Assembly (NCBI GenBank): GCA_013423325.1
Contig: BLJB01000087.1
Location: 1 to 64,000, forward strand
Source of the DNA: Usnea hakonensis
Lineage: Eukaryota > Ascomycota > Lecanoromycetes > Lecanorales > Parmeliaceae
Length of the DNA: 64,000 nucleotides
Direction of reading: 5' to 3'
Part shown: positions 1 to 11,533 of the stretch, in pieces
Position numbering within the stretch: the stretch's first letter is position 1
Layout: each line of letters opens with the position of its first letter
Position numbers and translations under genes: made by a program
Notes under the pieces: generated by a model
Seen by the model: only the letters and a program-made list of their open reading frames with translations
Database searches by the model: none
Told to the model about the DNA's origin: nothing

Positions 1-1590
1 GAGAAGTACGGCCACCATTCTGATATATACTGTGATACCCACCGTGGGTATCAAAAGGAATAAGAGATAGACCCCTTGCAAGAAGGACTGCTGGATCTCG
101 AAGCTCTTCTGCAAACCCTTTTCAAACAATTTGGCAAATGACTCGAAGACCGTTCGTTCCGTAGCGAGAGACAAAAGTCACTAAGTCCATATCTTTCTGG
201 AAGTCCTACCCCAACGGACCTCAAGGCGTCGCGCTCCATCACAAACCATCCGACACAACATGCCTCACGGAAATCTTGCCTATTGAGAAGACGTGCGTCC
301 GCATGCGCTCTGTCGAAAATGGCATATGCGGCGCGGGCAATTTCTCTTGGGAACATTAACTCTTGGGAGTATTAACGAGCACGATGATTCCTCTTCATAC
401 CAGTCGCCTCTGGGCGCCGGTTCGTACGCGACGGCTCAAAGTCGAATCGATCATGGGGCCGCTCGCAAGTGTTATGTTTCTCCATGTATAGAGATATATA
501 TCCCTGTCTAGTACTACCCACCCAACTCGATTACTCTACGATACGATACGATATATTATGTAGACCTGGGTATTAATCTATTAGATATATTATTTCGTAT
601 CAGATATCGGCTTTACAGTAAATAGGCATCGTCTCTGGCCCTGTTATCTCAACTCTTCTACAGGCTTTCAGGGCGCTGATGGATTGGACGAGTGAGAAAT
701 TGGCCCGAGGTGGGATGCTGAGTACTGGGATTCGGGGGAGAGTCTGGGATTTGTGAGATGGACTATTTTAGGGTCATGGGCGGGGGTTTTGGAGAATCGC
801 TTTTTTAGGAAAGAGTATTTGGAGAGAGGGTTGAATCAGAATTTTTGTGAATCTGTTCTTCGTTCCTTGCCTTCAACCCGATTCAGGGAACGAGGAATGT
901 AGGATGTAGGTGCCGCTCATGGAAATTTGGATATCGAGTGTGGTAAATACGGTGTTGGCATGATAGCTTATGTTCTCTGTCGCGTGAGTAGGAGGAGAGA
1001 AGAGTGGAGGATCGAGGCTTTTGTGATCATTTATGGGATGTACTACTAGGAATAAGTGTTAGAGACTTCGTGATTTATGACGGGAGTAGTTCGTGTTAGA
1101 GGAGGAAGAGTATGTGTACTCTGTTATGAATTTAGATTGTTTTTCTAGGCACGAGGTACGTATAACACCTGAGGGCCAAGAAATAACGACCCTTCATTTT
1201 CGCTGTGGGGTTTGAAGTGCATATCTGGTAGAGCAGCTGCATCTATTTGAATGCTTGTTTGTAGATAATGAGTTGGTTGTATTGTTCTGTATTCTTAATG
1301 GATGTCATTGTGTTTGTTTCCGACTTTGTGTTCTGAAAACAAGGTCAAGTAGAAGCTTCAGATAGCCAGATAAGCGCAAAGAGCAAAAGGCGTGAAATTC
1401 AAACCCCTTATCGCCTTTATTGTGCCGCACATGTTACTATTCTAAACCAAGACACCCCCCGAAAGTATACGCGCTTCTAGCGATACGCTGAAAAGACACG
1501 TGGCTCGTAAGTTTTCCAAACGCTACAGCCGACGAATACTTACATGAGAAATTTTTCTCTCCGATATGCAAGATTTGCAGTTTATTGAAA
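1..1590. other. Intergenic, no supported gene
   Basis: No reading frame here has both a convincing start and a protein-like composition. A minus-strand frame at 51-356 begins with ATG (101 residues) but resembles nothing I recognise and has no splice context. Around 660-765 the plus strand reads for about 35 codons (ALMDWTSEKLARGG) to a stop and could be the 3' end of a lost gene. The rest is AT-rich spacer. Confidence 0.5.
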
Positions 1591-2896
1591 ATGTTGAGAT
1601 TCTTAAACAGATTTATTGTGACTCTTTGCTTTTGCACATTCACCAAGTTCTCTTGGTCTGCGACTCTACCCGTCTACGGCAGCTCTTTGCAGCAGAGACC
1701 AAATGCCTCGGATCCATTTGCGCTTGATATCAACTTCAAGGGCAACACGCTCGCCGAGAACTCCTCAAACTCGTTGGTCGTCGACGCCAGCTCAAATCAG
1801 ACCATATCTAATGATACGATCTTTACACCTTCTCTTGATCCATCTGCCATCAATGATGCGCTTTCTTCCGTCGGATTCCCCATCTCGAACCAGACAGACA
1901 CAGGAGGTTTGAGGAGTTCTAGTTCCCCATCGGTCAAGTAAATATCCCTAGCTCTATACGTCCTCCAGTCGGCAGCTTACTCGCAATAGTCTTGCGACCT
2001 GGCCCCAGCAACTTCTTGTTCCCCAATTTCCCGTCCTACGCATTCACGTTGTAAACGTCCAACATCTCGATTCTTTCCAAGCAGTGGACATGAAGCTAGC
2101 TTTGACCAACCTTAAAGCGAGGCTCTGCATCGGTCCAGCCGGCCACTACGCCTCATACTCATGGTCCAAGATCGCACACACGTTGACCGAAGCGGTATCA
2201 TATTGCGAACCACTACCACTCTTTGGCCTAGACCTCGAAGCCCAAAAAGCACAACTGGCCGCGGCTCTCCAGGTCATCTTGGAGGGTCAAACCGCGTATA
2301 CACCCGCAGCGGTACAGGGGAACGTCTTCAGCAACGAAGGGGTCGCTCCCGGGGAACCTTCCAAATATATAGGTAGTATATATGCAAAAATCGAAGCCGT
2401 ACCCCCAAAACCTGAGCACCAGTGGGATCGAGATAGCGTCAGTCTACAAGTCTATAAGTCGCCAGGACACCGTATCAATATACAAACGGACCCCATTCTC
2501 AGTCCAACGTTGGATCTTTGGAACACTCAGTGGTTTAGATCGCTCCTTAATGAGTGCATACGCTCAATCGCAGCAAGCAAAAACCCGCAGACGCGGCTGC
2601 GCAGTTTTCGGGGGGTACTGCCCCCTAAGTATCTGAACCAAATCGTGGTGTCATTTACAGCTTCGATAGTTCCTGGGGCTGAGGTACCAACGTTCGAATT
2701 GTTGTCCAATATTTTGAGGACTTTAGACTATATATTCGCGTATCAGGGAGCTAGACAGTTAAAGTTCAACTTGCTAAACGACCATGACGGCCATATTGGT
2801 TTTGGGTACATGGAATTTATAGACCCGAGGGCGGATGGTGTGGCTTTGACACTTGTCAATACTAGTGATACTAGCGCAGCTATATCAAGCAATTGA
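1591..2896 (+). CDS. Orphan secreted protein, two exons
   Basis: Exons 1591-1937 and 1990-2896 with a 52-bp intron (GTAAAT donor, AATAG acceptor) give a 417-residue protein. The join is supported by phase: only this acceptor keeps the frame open across 1990-2084 and into the long second exon. I chose ATG 1591; the codon just upstream in frame is TTG. Residues 1-25 (MLRFLNRFIVTLCFCTF start) form a hydrophobic signal peptide ending near WSA. The next 80 residues are Ser/Asn-rich with several NxS/T sites. The remainder is a mixed alpha/beta region without obvious repeats or catalytic motifs. I do not recognise the family. Secretion is inferred from the N-terminus alone. Confidence 0.7.
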
Positions 2897-4939
2897 GACT
2901 TGACATTCTCGCAGTTTCAACGTCAACTACCACGTTCTACTCAAGTCAGCACTTCTAGTTATCTAGCTTCTGTCCAAGATTTTCAGTATCTCACTAAAGC
3001 TCTATTTCATTACAGTCAAACACTCGATCGTCGTGAATTCAGACAAGAGCCAAGTGAATTCATCATGATTCTACTGCTACGCCAGCAAATATAAGGCCTT
3101 CTCTTCTCCAAATCTCCACGCCCGAACGATAGGTTTTCATTTTTGTCTGCTGACAGATTGCACCTTGCGTAGATCACGATACAGTCGAGATCCTCTCAGT
3201 ATCTCCCTAAGAGCGGGTCCGACAGATTCTATTGAATGTACACTGTAAGTTTTGCGTTGCAGTCTCGGTGATCCGAGTCCTTAAAAATGATAAATACCTC
3301 ACCCGACGCTGGAGCTACGTTCGGCAATACATTCGAAATTGAGATTACGGAATGACTGAAAAAGCGTGGGTTTGACTTACCAGAGTATAGCGTACTTCAG
3401 CTTGAAGTTCAAATAGCCAGGCGAGGAAGTCAAGTAAGTAGCCGCCATGACAACTCGTCATCCTACCCTTGCGTATTTGTAGCTGGGTGAGAAACAGAGC
3501 AATTATATTGGAGGATTTTCCAGGCGGGTTTTTAATACTATCACAGCAAACGATATGCTTACCAAAAGTGCAAGAATCTCGCTCTACTTCCTAGAAGCCT
3601 ATCTCGAGGACTGTAGGTGGATGACTAGGTATCTCATTCCCCTAGTAGCGTCATTCCTTGCAGAAGTCGCTATTTGATCTAGAGATGATCTCCGTGGAAA
3701 AGCGGCAGCATTATGGGAAAGACTATCTTTTGGGGATACGGAGATCTGATTGTTCTTTACGTGCATTGCGCGCGGTGACCTTTTCTGGGAGTGCCAGTAG
3801 TGACTGCGTCACCAAGTCTTTAGCAGAACGAATTTAGAGACCTAAGGATTTCCCGAACACAATGATAATCCGGAAACGGCACCCTGAGTCTGATGGGTTT
3901 GATAAAACAAAAAAGAGACCGTGGGGGCTGTTTATGTAAAAGTGCAACAATGGACTCGTTACTACCGCTGCACACTGTTTTCGGTCTGATTTTCTCATTT
4001 CGGACTTTTCAAGTCAGTCCTTGCGATGCTGCAGACATATAGATATATGATTCCACCTATATTCATAGTAGAACCCGTAGCAAAGTATGCGTAGTACAAG
4101 AAAGGCTCTTTTCGCGTTAACATCGTTCTGAAGCATTCCCTTAAATTGATAGTGTAGAGGCTTTCGAAATACTGAGAAGCTTTTGTTCTTCGACTCGATT
4201 TATCACATTATTTGCTCTTCCTCTCCTGGAACTTAGGCTTTACGACATTAGCGCTAACATCTCCAATTCAAGTTGCTGTGGCGAGTTGTAGTAGGATGTT
4301 CGCCGAGAAGTAAGGTCCGGGGAAGGAGAAGAACATCGTGGAAGAGTGGATAGCAGGTTTAGTCGTATCACTCTGTTCCTGAAGGTAGGTATGCCTGGGG
4401 CGTTAAGTATGAGTCAGGCTACCATTGCTCGTTTATGGACTATGTGCGCTGTGATGGGCCTCTGCTACTAGCCTTGCCGATGGCGCAACATAGTCTATCA
4501 AGATATTGAGGTGAGATACTCTTAGTTTTCGATATAAGCGAGTTGCACCACGTTCACCAGCGCTTTAGCCTCATTTCTACACGTCTTTACTGTTTTAATT
4601 TTCTGTGCGGCGCTTGATTCGTGTCCTTTCATACAATCTATCTGCGCAGAATCGTAAGTAGTCTAAGGAATTGCAATGCAATGCTAGCGTGTTCTGTAAT
4701 ATCACATCTTGGACACAGTGGCATTGGTTAATGATAGTATAGTATAGGACTCATCCCTATCTTGATGATATCCATGGCCTCTGTGTCATCCCTCTTCTTT
4801 ATCCCGAGTGAAACGCCAACGATGCGTAATCACATGGATTTAAAATTGCACAAAAAGACCGCATTTCGCGCCCAACAAGTACCGTCTCTCGTATTGCAGA
4901 GTCTCTTCTCAAACGACTTTTCGGCACCATTACGGAGCG
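2897..4939. other. Intergenic, no supported gene
   Basis: About 2 kb without a convincing gene. On the minus strand near 3446-3385 a short ATG frame ends at a GTAAGT-like donor, but the next acceptor would make a 25-bp intron and later acceptors hit stops. Composition is moderately AT-rich with no long repeats seen. Confidence 0.5.
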
Positions 4940-5745
4940 ATTCGACTGGTTTCCCCACACTGTTGCCATAAAGTTGTGGTACAGTACTGTACGAGGAAGG
5001 GAGCCACTGATATATAGAACTGTCACATTGTTCCTCGACGAGGGTTAGCCCATTGATCTGATGGTACAAATAACTGGAGATTTGATATGATAAAGTAACA
5101 CTAGCATGTCTCATAAAGGGAAAGAGTGCGTTAAGTCCTGACGATGAGCCGCGCTCGGGATCGTCAAATTTGAGGGCAACCAGCTCAGACCCATTGGTCC
5201 AGACTACAAATTGCCTAGGAAACTAACTAGGACTTATCAAGGCAACAATTGAATCTTTGACGTCATTCAAGTTGAAGCCAGTGGAAGATCCCTCATTAGA
5301 GTAGTTGTTTATCAGAGTCTTCAGCTCGCCATTTCTATCGCAGGGTCGTAGAATCAACCCTCTATACCGAAACCAAAGTACCCATGACTCGCGTTAGTAT
5401 CTTGGCTGTACGTCATATAGTGTGCCACTGGTAGACTGGATGTCTTCCCTGTGATCGACCGTGATAGGTAAAAAACCATAGAGCGGAACGGAATCATTTT
5501 CTCTACTAATGTCAACCCAGCATGAGACTATTCCATCACACCACACATTACTCGAATCGCATGACTTTTGGACTTTCAAAAGAGCAGTGACATTACCATC
5601 GGGATTCTCGTACAGTAATAGACTCTGATTAGTGGCTTGGTTCCCACGCAAATTGTTGGTACCATTCGAGTTAGCACTTGAGGTAACTGGCAGAATTGGG
5701 TTAAATCCAGTGTTCAGGGCGGAGATACGGTAAAGCTCAACTAAA
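4940..5745 (-). pseudogene. Relic of fucose-lectin-like gene
   Basis: Reading the minus strand from 5745 to 5394 gives family-typical blocks such as NQSLLLYENPDGNVTALL. This matches LALLYYENPNGNVSTLLL of the intact gene at 13029-14718. From about 5230 to 4970 the frame resumes with SYLYHQINGLTLVEEQ and ends in YQWLPSSY, matching FLYHQINGSTFAEEQW and the C-terminus of the intact copy. Between the blocks (5260-5394) frames are broken by stops and shifts. The N-terminal cytosolic part, transmembrane helix and first lectin repeats are missing or unrecognisable beyond 5760. It is therefore a truncated, frameshifted paralogue. Borders are approximate. Confidence 0.75.
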
Positions 5746-7566
5746 ATGAACCATGAGATCGGACAGCTCTAATTACAGGCTGCACCCCATCGTCTCCTTT
5801 CTTGGGTAGGGCTACGGTCGACTTGAGTGATCACCAGCTTTTATCGGAAAGATAATTAGCCATGTTTTCGGTATCTGCCCTGAAATTTTCTTTGCGTGCT
5901 CGTGTGTGTAGCACAAAAATGTGCAGAGCTCTTTTCAGGGCGAAGAGGGCTACCCCGCGGTGTCACAAAAGTAGGCGCACCCTTAGCAATCTTGCTCATA
6001 GGATTGCAGCTAATGCAGACCCATGCAGTATACCTTGCGCGAGCTAATGCGTTCGACCGGCTCCAGCTGCAGATATGCGTCTTCGGCTAACCCGGCGGCT
6101 TGGTATTGGGCCGGATTACCGCCTTGTGCCCAGCACGATAGATACGCATGTCAAAAGCATACGTAGCCTGGCAAATTATACTCCTAGTGTTTGTTCAGAG
6201 TTACTATGTAATTATATACACGTGCACTCGTAGTAGATAGTCATGGCCGATTCTACTCATCGAATGCTAGAAATCCTACCACAATTATAATGACGCCGCC
6301 TTTCGAGGCTTCTTCCTTGGGGAGGAAAATCAAAACTGCTTTTAAGGCCAGCCAAAGATAGCAAGATATATTTTCTGCCAATAAAAAGCGCCATTTAGGC
6401 ATAGAAAGAATTGCGTGGCTTACAGCGTAGCTCCCCCCCTTTCTCCTCAGGAGATGTCAGCGATTGTGCTAAGCTAACCGAGCGCAGTAATTCTCAAATA
6501 ACCCGTCTATTTGCAGTAGAATAGGAAGATGCAAGCACGCACGAAAGCCATCTAAATCTAAAAGATTTGAAATATCCACTGAAAGTCGGAGTTGGGAGGA
6601 TGCTATCAATGTCGATCATCCTATAGACTGATTGATTCAAGCACTTGCATATTTAGGGTATAATCCTCTAGGGATCATGGTACTCGCTCTTATAATTTCC
6701 GATTGCACAAGATCGTGGTGTGCGCCACCATCCACGAGGTTCGTTTAGCGAGGATTGATGAGAAATGCATGCAAGACGAGTGGTCCGGCCGAGCGGGCCG
6801 ATTTGTGTGAACTTCTTGCAAATTTTATGCGGTCAGCAAAGTAAATCACTTTGCATGCTTCGAGTCATATTCGCTTCCGCTTGCAAACAATATCAGGGGC
6901 CTTATCATGGTCTTGCTGTGAAAGCACTATAGGTCAGATCTATGACCTCGATTGCACTCAGCACCGGCCCCTTGAGCATCGCGATATCGGCTGCTTTTTG
7001 CGAGGGCAAGATTACCAAAACTAATTCTCAGCATTGTAGGCGCTCTGTTCAAACGCGTTCAATCCAAGGACGAGGCTGCCGCAAAGCACCTCTGGGACAG
7101 GTAATTATGCTTATCTCGAAGCATACGACAGCAAGCTTTATTATACCTACCTTGAAGTTGTGGCAGTGGTATCCCTGCAATTCTACTCTATATTGTATAC
7201 TAAGTGTATAGTAGACGTTCTAGCTATTCATGATACGAGCGTACCCGATACAATTATTCTGAGGACCCCGAATTGGACTGATGGCACGTGCATCGATTGA
7301 TTCATTGAGTGGCTGAATGTTGCCCGATTAAGTAGTCATACTGGACATCTCAGAAAGCTCCACGAGTTTTAAGGTCTAGCCACAGTGCAGGTATAAGAGA
7401 GATACATATGACAAGGCGTACACAATTGCCCCCCCAAAGGACATCAAACATTGCATGGCCCCGCTGATTCACTATCCCTCTGTCTTCCTCTTGAATATAT
7501 ACTTTTTCGTCACCATAATCGATAGTGCGCAATCCCAGTCTGCCTCTCAACTCGCACGCTGTGACC
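5746..7566. other. Intergenic with possible gene traces
   Basis: Mostly featureless. The first 100 bases may hold more of the decayed lectin gene on the minus strand. At 6942-7101 there is a weak protein-like trace on the plus strand, listed separately. The last 300 bases are the presumed promoter of the acyltransferase gene. Confidence 0.5.
6942..7101 (+). pseudogene. Possible exon trace of a lost gene
   Basis: An ATG at 6942 opens MTSIALSTGPLSIAISAAF, a hydrophobic start. After a TAG-type acceptor near 7039 another frame reads ALFKRV then KDEAAAKHLW up to a GTAATT donor-like site at 7101. Both pieces look protein-like, but no continuation was found downstream before stops. Family unknown; it could be chance. 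Confidence 0.2.
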
Positions 7567-8949
7567 ATGAGCTCTTGGAAAGAAACAGCACCAGGCCGCT
7601 TCGAACGGCCCTTCGACTCTATTGAAATGTTCTTACTGACTCTCGCACGGGCAACTGCGCCGATCAATCGGGAGCATTGGTCTCTCAACTTCAGTGCCCA
7701 ATTTCAAGCCCAACTCCCCTTTGATGAAGTCTTACGTAGACTTAGGAATGCCTGGATTACAATGCGTTACAACCATCCAGAGATCGCGAGCAGAGCAGAA
7801 GGTGACACGAAAGTCTATAAAGTTCCGGACGCTTCTGGTCTTGAAGCCTGGCTTGGAGAGACATTTCTAGTTGTTACAGGCACAGAAACAGTCGAGGAAA
7901 CTATCGCTTCTATCCGCCCTCAGCCTCTCGCAACCATTCATTTCTTTCCTAACACTTGTGAAATTTTGATTCATACGTCTCACTGGCGGATAGATGGAAA
8001 CGGTTCTCTCAGCCTAATGAACGACTTTTTCGAAGCTGTCGACAAGCCCCGTCAACTCGAGTTTGGAGACGAGGGCAAAAACCTTTCTCCAAGTCGTGAC
8101 GCAGCTGCATCTTTTGCTACCGCTGGGATCGGAGGTGATGAGAGTCAGATCAAAAGAACTGCTACGGAGTTGGTATCGACATACATTGACAACATGCCTT
8201 CAATCGGTTTACCAGATAACTCCCAAGCCGTCATGCCGCTCGGAACACGGCGCCAAGAGCAGCAGTTTGACTTGAAGACAACGTCCCAAATCATCTCCGC
8301 CTGCAAAGAGCTCGATCTCTCCGTCACAATGGCCGTTCACTCGGCCCTCATCCAAGCGACGCAGCAACTCGCTTCCAAAGACTGCCGCACCCCAGCGAAG
8401 AAGTACACATCCTTTGTCATATTTAGCCTACGTGCCGGCATGCCGAGTCCCTTCAATGATCCCGTCGCTTATGCCACATCTGTGTACATATTAGGCCTAC
8501 CGCTCATCATCTCCCCGTCTACATTCGCGCACAACAACGTGCAGCTTAGGGAATTCTACAAACAGCCTCTCCCGCCATCCCCGGCAAGTACTCTGGCTCC
8601 AATCGTCATTCCTTACACGATTGGAATGATCGAGTTGACTAAGCAGCCACCGAACCCAGATGTATCGGCAGCCACGGAAGCAACTCTAAGCAGTCTTGGT
8701 GTTGTGGACCAGTGGCTCAAGAGCGTTCACGGGAATGTGGAGATTGTCAAATTCGCTATTGGTGCGGAGATAGATACTAAACAGATCACCTGCCATTTGT
8801 TGTCGTGGCGAGGGAAAATGGTGCTCAGCGCTTGTTACAACGAAGCATTCTATGAGGAATATTTTATGAGGGAGTTCCTGGATAAGGTTTCTGCTATCCT
8901 GTTGTTAGAGCTTGGGATAGATAGGAAGTGGGGGGTAAGTAACCTCTAG
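7567..8949 (+). CDS. Tri3/condensation-like O-acyltransferase
   Basis: A single open frame from ATG 7567 gives 460 residues. The upstream in-frame start at 7525 is GTG, so I rejected it. Residues 136-144 read HTSHWRIDG: H139 and D143 form the HxxxD(G) active site of CoA- or carrier-dependent acyltransferases. Spacing and surrounding sequence resemble fungal trichothecene 15-O-acetyltransferase (Tri3)-type and condensation-domain proteins. These acylate a hydroxyl or amine of a metabolite in the cytosol. The last codons overlap a perfect GTAAGT at 8934; a 55-bp intron to CAAGTAG (8988) would replace the last few residues by a single Cys. The PKS remnant, GMC enzyme and SAT4 protein nearby suggest a metabolite locus. 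Substrate unknown. Confidence 0.75.
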   Translation: MSSWKETAPGRFERPFDSIEMFLLTLARATAPINREHWSLNFSAQFQAQLPFDEVLRRLRNAWITMRYNHPEIASRAEGDTKVYKVPDASGLEAWLGETFLVVTGTETVEETIASIRPQPLATIHFFPNTCEILIHTSHWRIDGNGSLSLMNDFFEAVDKPRQLEFGDEGKNLSPSRDAAASFATAGIGGDESQIKRTATELVSTYIDNMPSIGLPDNSQAVMPLGTRRQEQQFDLKTTSQIISACKELDLSVTMAVHSALIQATQQLASKDCRTPAKKYTSFVIFSLRAGMPSPFNDPVAYATSVYILGLPLIISPSTFAHNNVQLREFYKQPLPPSPASTLAPIVIPYTIGMIELTKQPPNPDVSAATEATLSSLGVVDQWLKSVHGNVEIVKFAIGAEIDTKQITCHLLSWRGKMVLSACYNEAFYEEYFMREFLDKVSAILLLELGIDRKWGVSNL

Positions 8950-9308
8950 AGACCAGCCGTCACGATATCGGGAATGCTGATCAAGTAGTGTTGAGAGTTA
9001 GCGTATGTTCTTACCAAATGTGCGTACTAAAATCTACGTGTCTATGTATAATGCACGCACAAAGGTCTTTGGTTAGTAGTCATCCACACATCCGGAGATG
9101 ATTCCTCCGTGCGCCTTGCTGTTACACAGCCAAGTGACATGGCTATGATGGAGAGGACCAAATGTTAAGATGCATGGTGTATAATTGTCATCACTTGGTG
9201 AGATATCTCTCCCAACAAGCAAATCAGACTAGTCTTCAGCCGTTGGAATGTCTTAGCACGCTTAGAATTTCAAAACGATGTATCAGTATATATGGAAATT
9301 CTGCTGTA

Positions 9309-10583
9309 TCATGAGACCTCAATCCGTCTCTCGACCGAAATGGAGTTTAGAGGAATGGGCCGAGCTCCGTTGCTCTCCGTTCGTACTTCCCCGGCTACCA
9401 CATTCAAAAGGATTTTGTCAGAGTTAGGATCGTCGATGAACCTGTCATAACCCGACCTCAGATCACCATCACCGTTTTGCGACGAACGAAGCACGGTGGT
9501 GCTTCTATCACCTAGTTTTTGTACACTGTGCTTCGCTGAGGCCAACCAGTCGCCGAACCAAGATTCATGCAAGAGTGGCCTATATGTTGGGAGACAGGCG
9601 CACAAGATTGCCGTTCCCAGCTCGATGGTACTCCACATAATACACAAGGAGATTGTTGCGGCTAGGATTTGCGTCAGCAGTACTCAATCATCGGTTTGCG
9701 AGACCCACCTTGGTTGAGCGTTTTTGGAGAAAAACTGAAATACATCTTTACAATCCCTGTTACACACACGCTATTTCGTTTAGCTACTTATAAAACAACA
9801 CCAGTAGTATCGGGTTGGAGAGACTAGTGCAACGTACAAGCCACCGAGTAAGAAAATGAGGCTAAGAATCCATCTCTGTCCTGTTGGCAATTGGAGCTTT
9901 CGAATCACCGAAATTGGAAGTATGAGAATAACAATGTCCAGCAAGACATTGGTCAACTCCTGAAGTAGTATCAAAACACCGAGGAGAACGCATTTAGTCT
10001 CAGAGAGGCGTAGGGGATCCCAAGCCTCTTCCACAGGAATGCACTGTAGGGCAAAAGCGATGGTCATGGCGAGACACCAGATCAGACAGATTATCAACAC
10101 GATATCTTTTGCGCGTCTAAATTGTCTCGTCGTAAAGACGGATGCGTACCAGGTGAGTATAGTGACCTTTGCTAGTGTGAGGCCCCATAGATAAAGAACC
10201 TCGGCGACATAAAGCAGCTGTGAGTCAATATCATTAATTAAACATGGTAAGTGCATGTTTGAGAGACAACCTTGAAGATCCTGGTGAGTTGGGCTACAGG
10301 AGCTGGCAGCTTCTCGGGATCGTATGTTCCACCGACATTAATTACACCTGTTTCCGTCAGTAGGGATTCTTTGTGGGTGCATCAATTGCTTACTTCCAAT
10401 GACAAGCCCAGCCCAAGCTGTATAAAAGGTAAAAGCCAATATCATATATAGATCATCAAGGGCGAATCGGCGTTTCGTCTTTGACTTTGCGACGAGGCGT
10501 AATATGACAGCGATTGCGTCCACAATAAGGAAAACTATAGCAGTGCTAAGCATCTGCTTGCCGTCTTTTTCGAGTTGAATCAT
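9309..10583 (-). CDS. SAT4/PTH11-like seven-helix membrane protein
   Basis: Five exons on the minus strand: 10583-10394, 10347-10271, 10217-9802, 9734-9709, 9661-9309. Introns are 46-67 bp and all phases agree, giving 353 residues. Seven hydrophobic helices follow in order, the first at LSTAIVFLIVDAIAVILRL. The last ends in TAILCACLPTYRPLL, the family signature of fungal rhodopsin-like SAT4 proteins. DDLYMILAF after helix 1 and the conserved ALQC before the extracellular loop also fit. The C-terminal 80 residues are a polar cytosolic tail. Family members include PTH11-type G-protein-coupled receptors and putative transporters. I infer a plasma-membrane sensor but the ligand is unknown. The 26-bp fourth exon is needed to keep frame. 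Confidence 0.85.
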
Positions 10584-11533
10584 AATTGCTCATCGATTAG
10601 GACTGTACTTGAGTGTAAAATTTGGAGTAGAGGTTGAAAAGAATGAGATTTTATTGCACTGAACGATTCTGATAAAATATTGAGGTGTACTGCGGACTAA
10701 TATGGCCTCGATGAGCCCTGAAGGACTCCGATTCAACCTATCAATCTTGTTGCCTTTAAATACTTTATCTGCGGGAGGTCCGAACAAGCCACTTGCAGCG
10801 TAGTCGCAGCAGGCGTCGAGCTGAGTCGTACCCAACCGTCTACCTGCATCGACATGGAACTTTTCATGAAAAGGAGGGGGAGCAGATACGGAAAGTACGA
10901 GGCGGACATCATTTGCCTTGGGGTGATCGTCGTCCCAATCAAAGATTATGGTACTCAATTTGTGGCGCCTAATAGTATCTCCTTTGTTTGAGCCATTAGT
11001 TCTTGTCAAATAATTGCCTCTGGTAACCCACTGTAAAAGGATCTTCCTAATTCGGATTAGTTATGGCGTTTGTGTTTAATGCAAGCGATAAACACTAGCA
11101 CGCATGGGCTGGACGATGTGCCCAATCCAGCCCAGTGCATGATTGATTTAATCTTGGCGGCATAGCTTGTTTTTGCAGGGAGTCTCCACTTTCCTGCATT
11201 AATTTTGGCCCCAGAGTTCTAGATTGCGTACCATACTTAACTTTAACCGCAGTGCTGCTTGGTAGCCAGCATAATGATTTGATTGGCCTGTTGACTTGCC
11301 CCTAAGTCCGGTGGGATACTCTTTCCAGCGACCAATAGATACCACTTCAATTTGTCGAATTTGCAGTCGCACAAAAGCCGTACGTTCACCCTGAAGGATC
11401 CTAACTTTGATGATAGTAATATTAGAAAAAGTATTGAAGAATAATATGTCCGGTAATCCGATGGAGGAATCCGTAATCAGACGCCTCTATACAACATAGG
11501 TTTTCCATTTGAAATGACTACGTTACAACTAAA
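10584..11533. other. Divergent promoter region
   Basis: About 950 bp between the SAT4-like gene (minus) and the PKS remnant (plus). A 139-codon minus frame at 10590-11009 has no ATG and was rejected. Nothing else is supported. Confidence 0.55.

Noticed and set aside
51..356. 101-codon minus-strand frame at left end
   Set aside because: Has an ATG but no family likeness or supporting splice structure; left unannotated as a gene.
3385..3446. Minus-strand exon starting MAATYLTSSPGYLNF
   Set aside because: Joining to the next readable stretch would need a 25-bp intron; longer introns give stops.
10590..11009. 139-codon minus-strand open frame upstream of SAT4-like gene
   Set aside because: It contains no ATG and no family-like motif; it lies where the 5' UTR and promoter should be.
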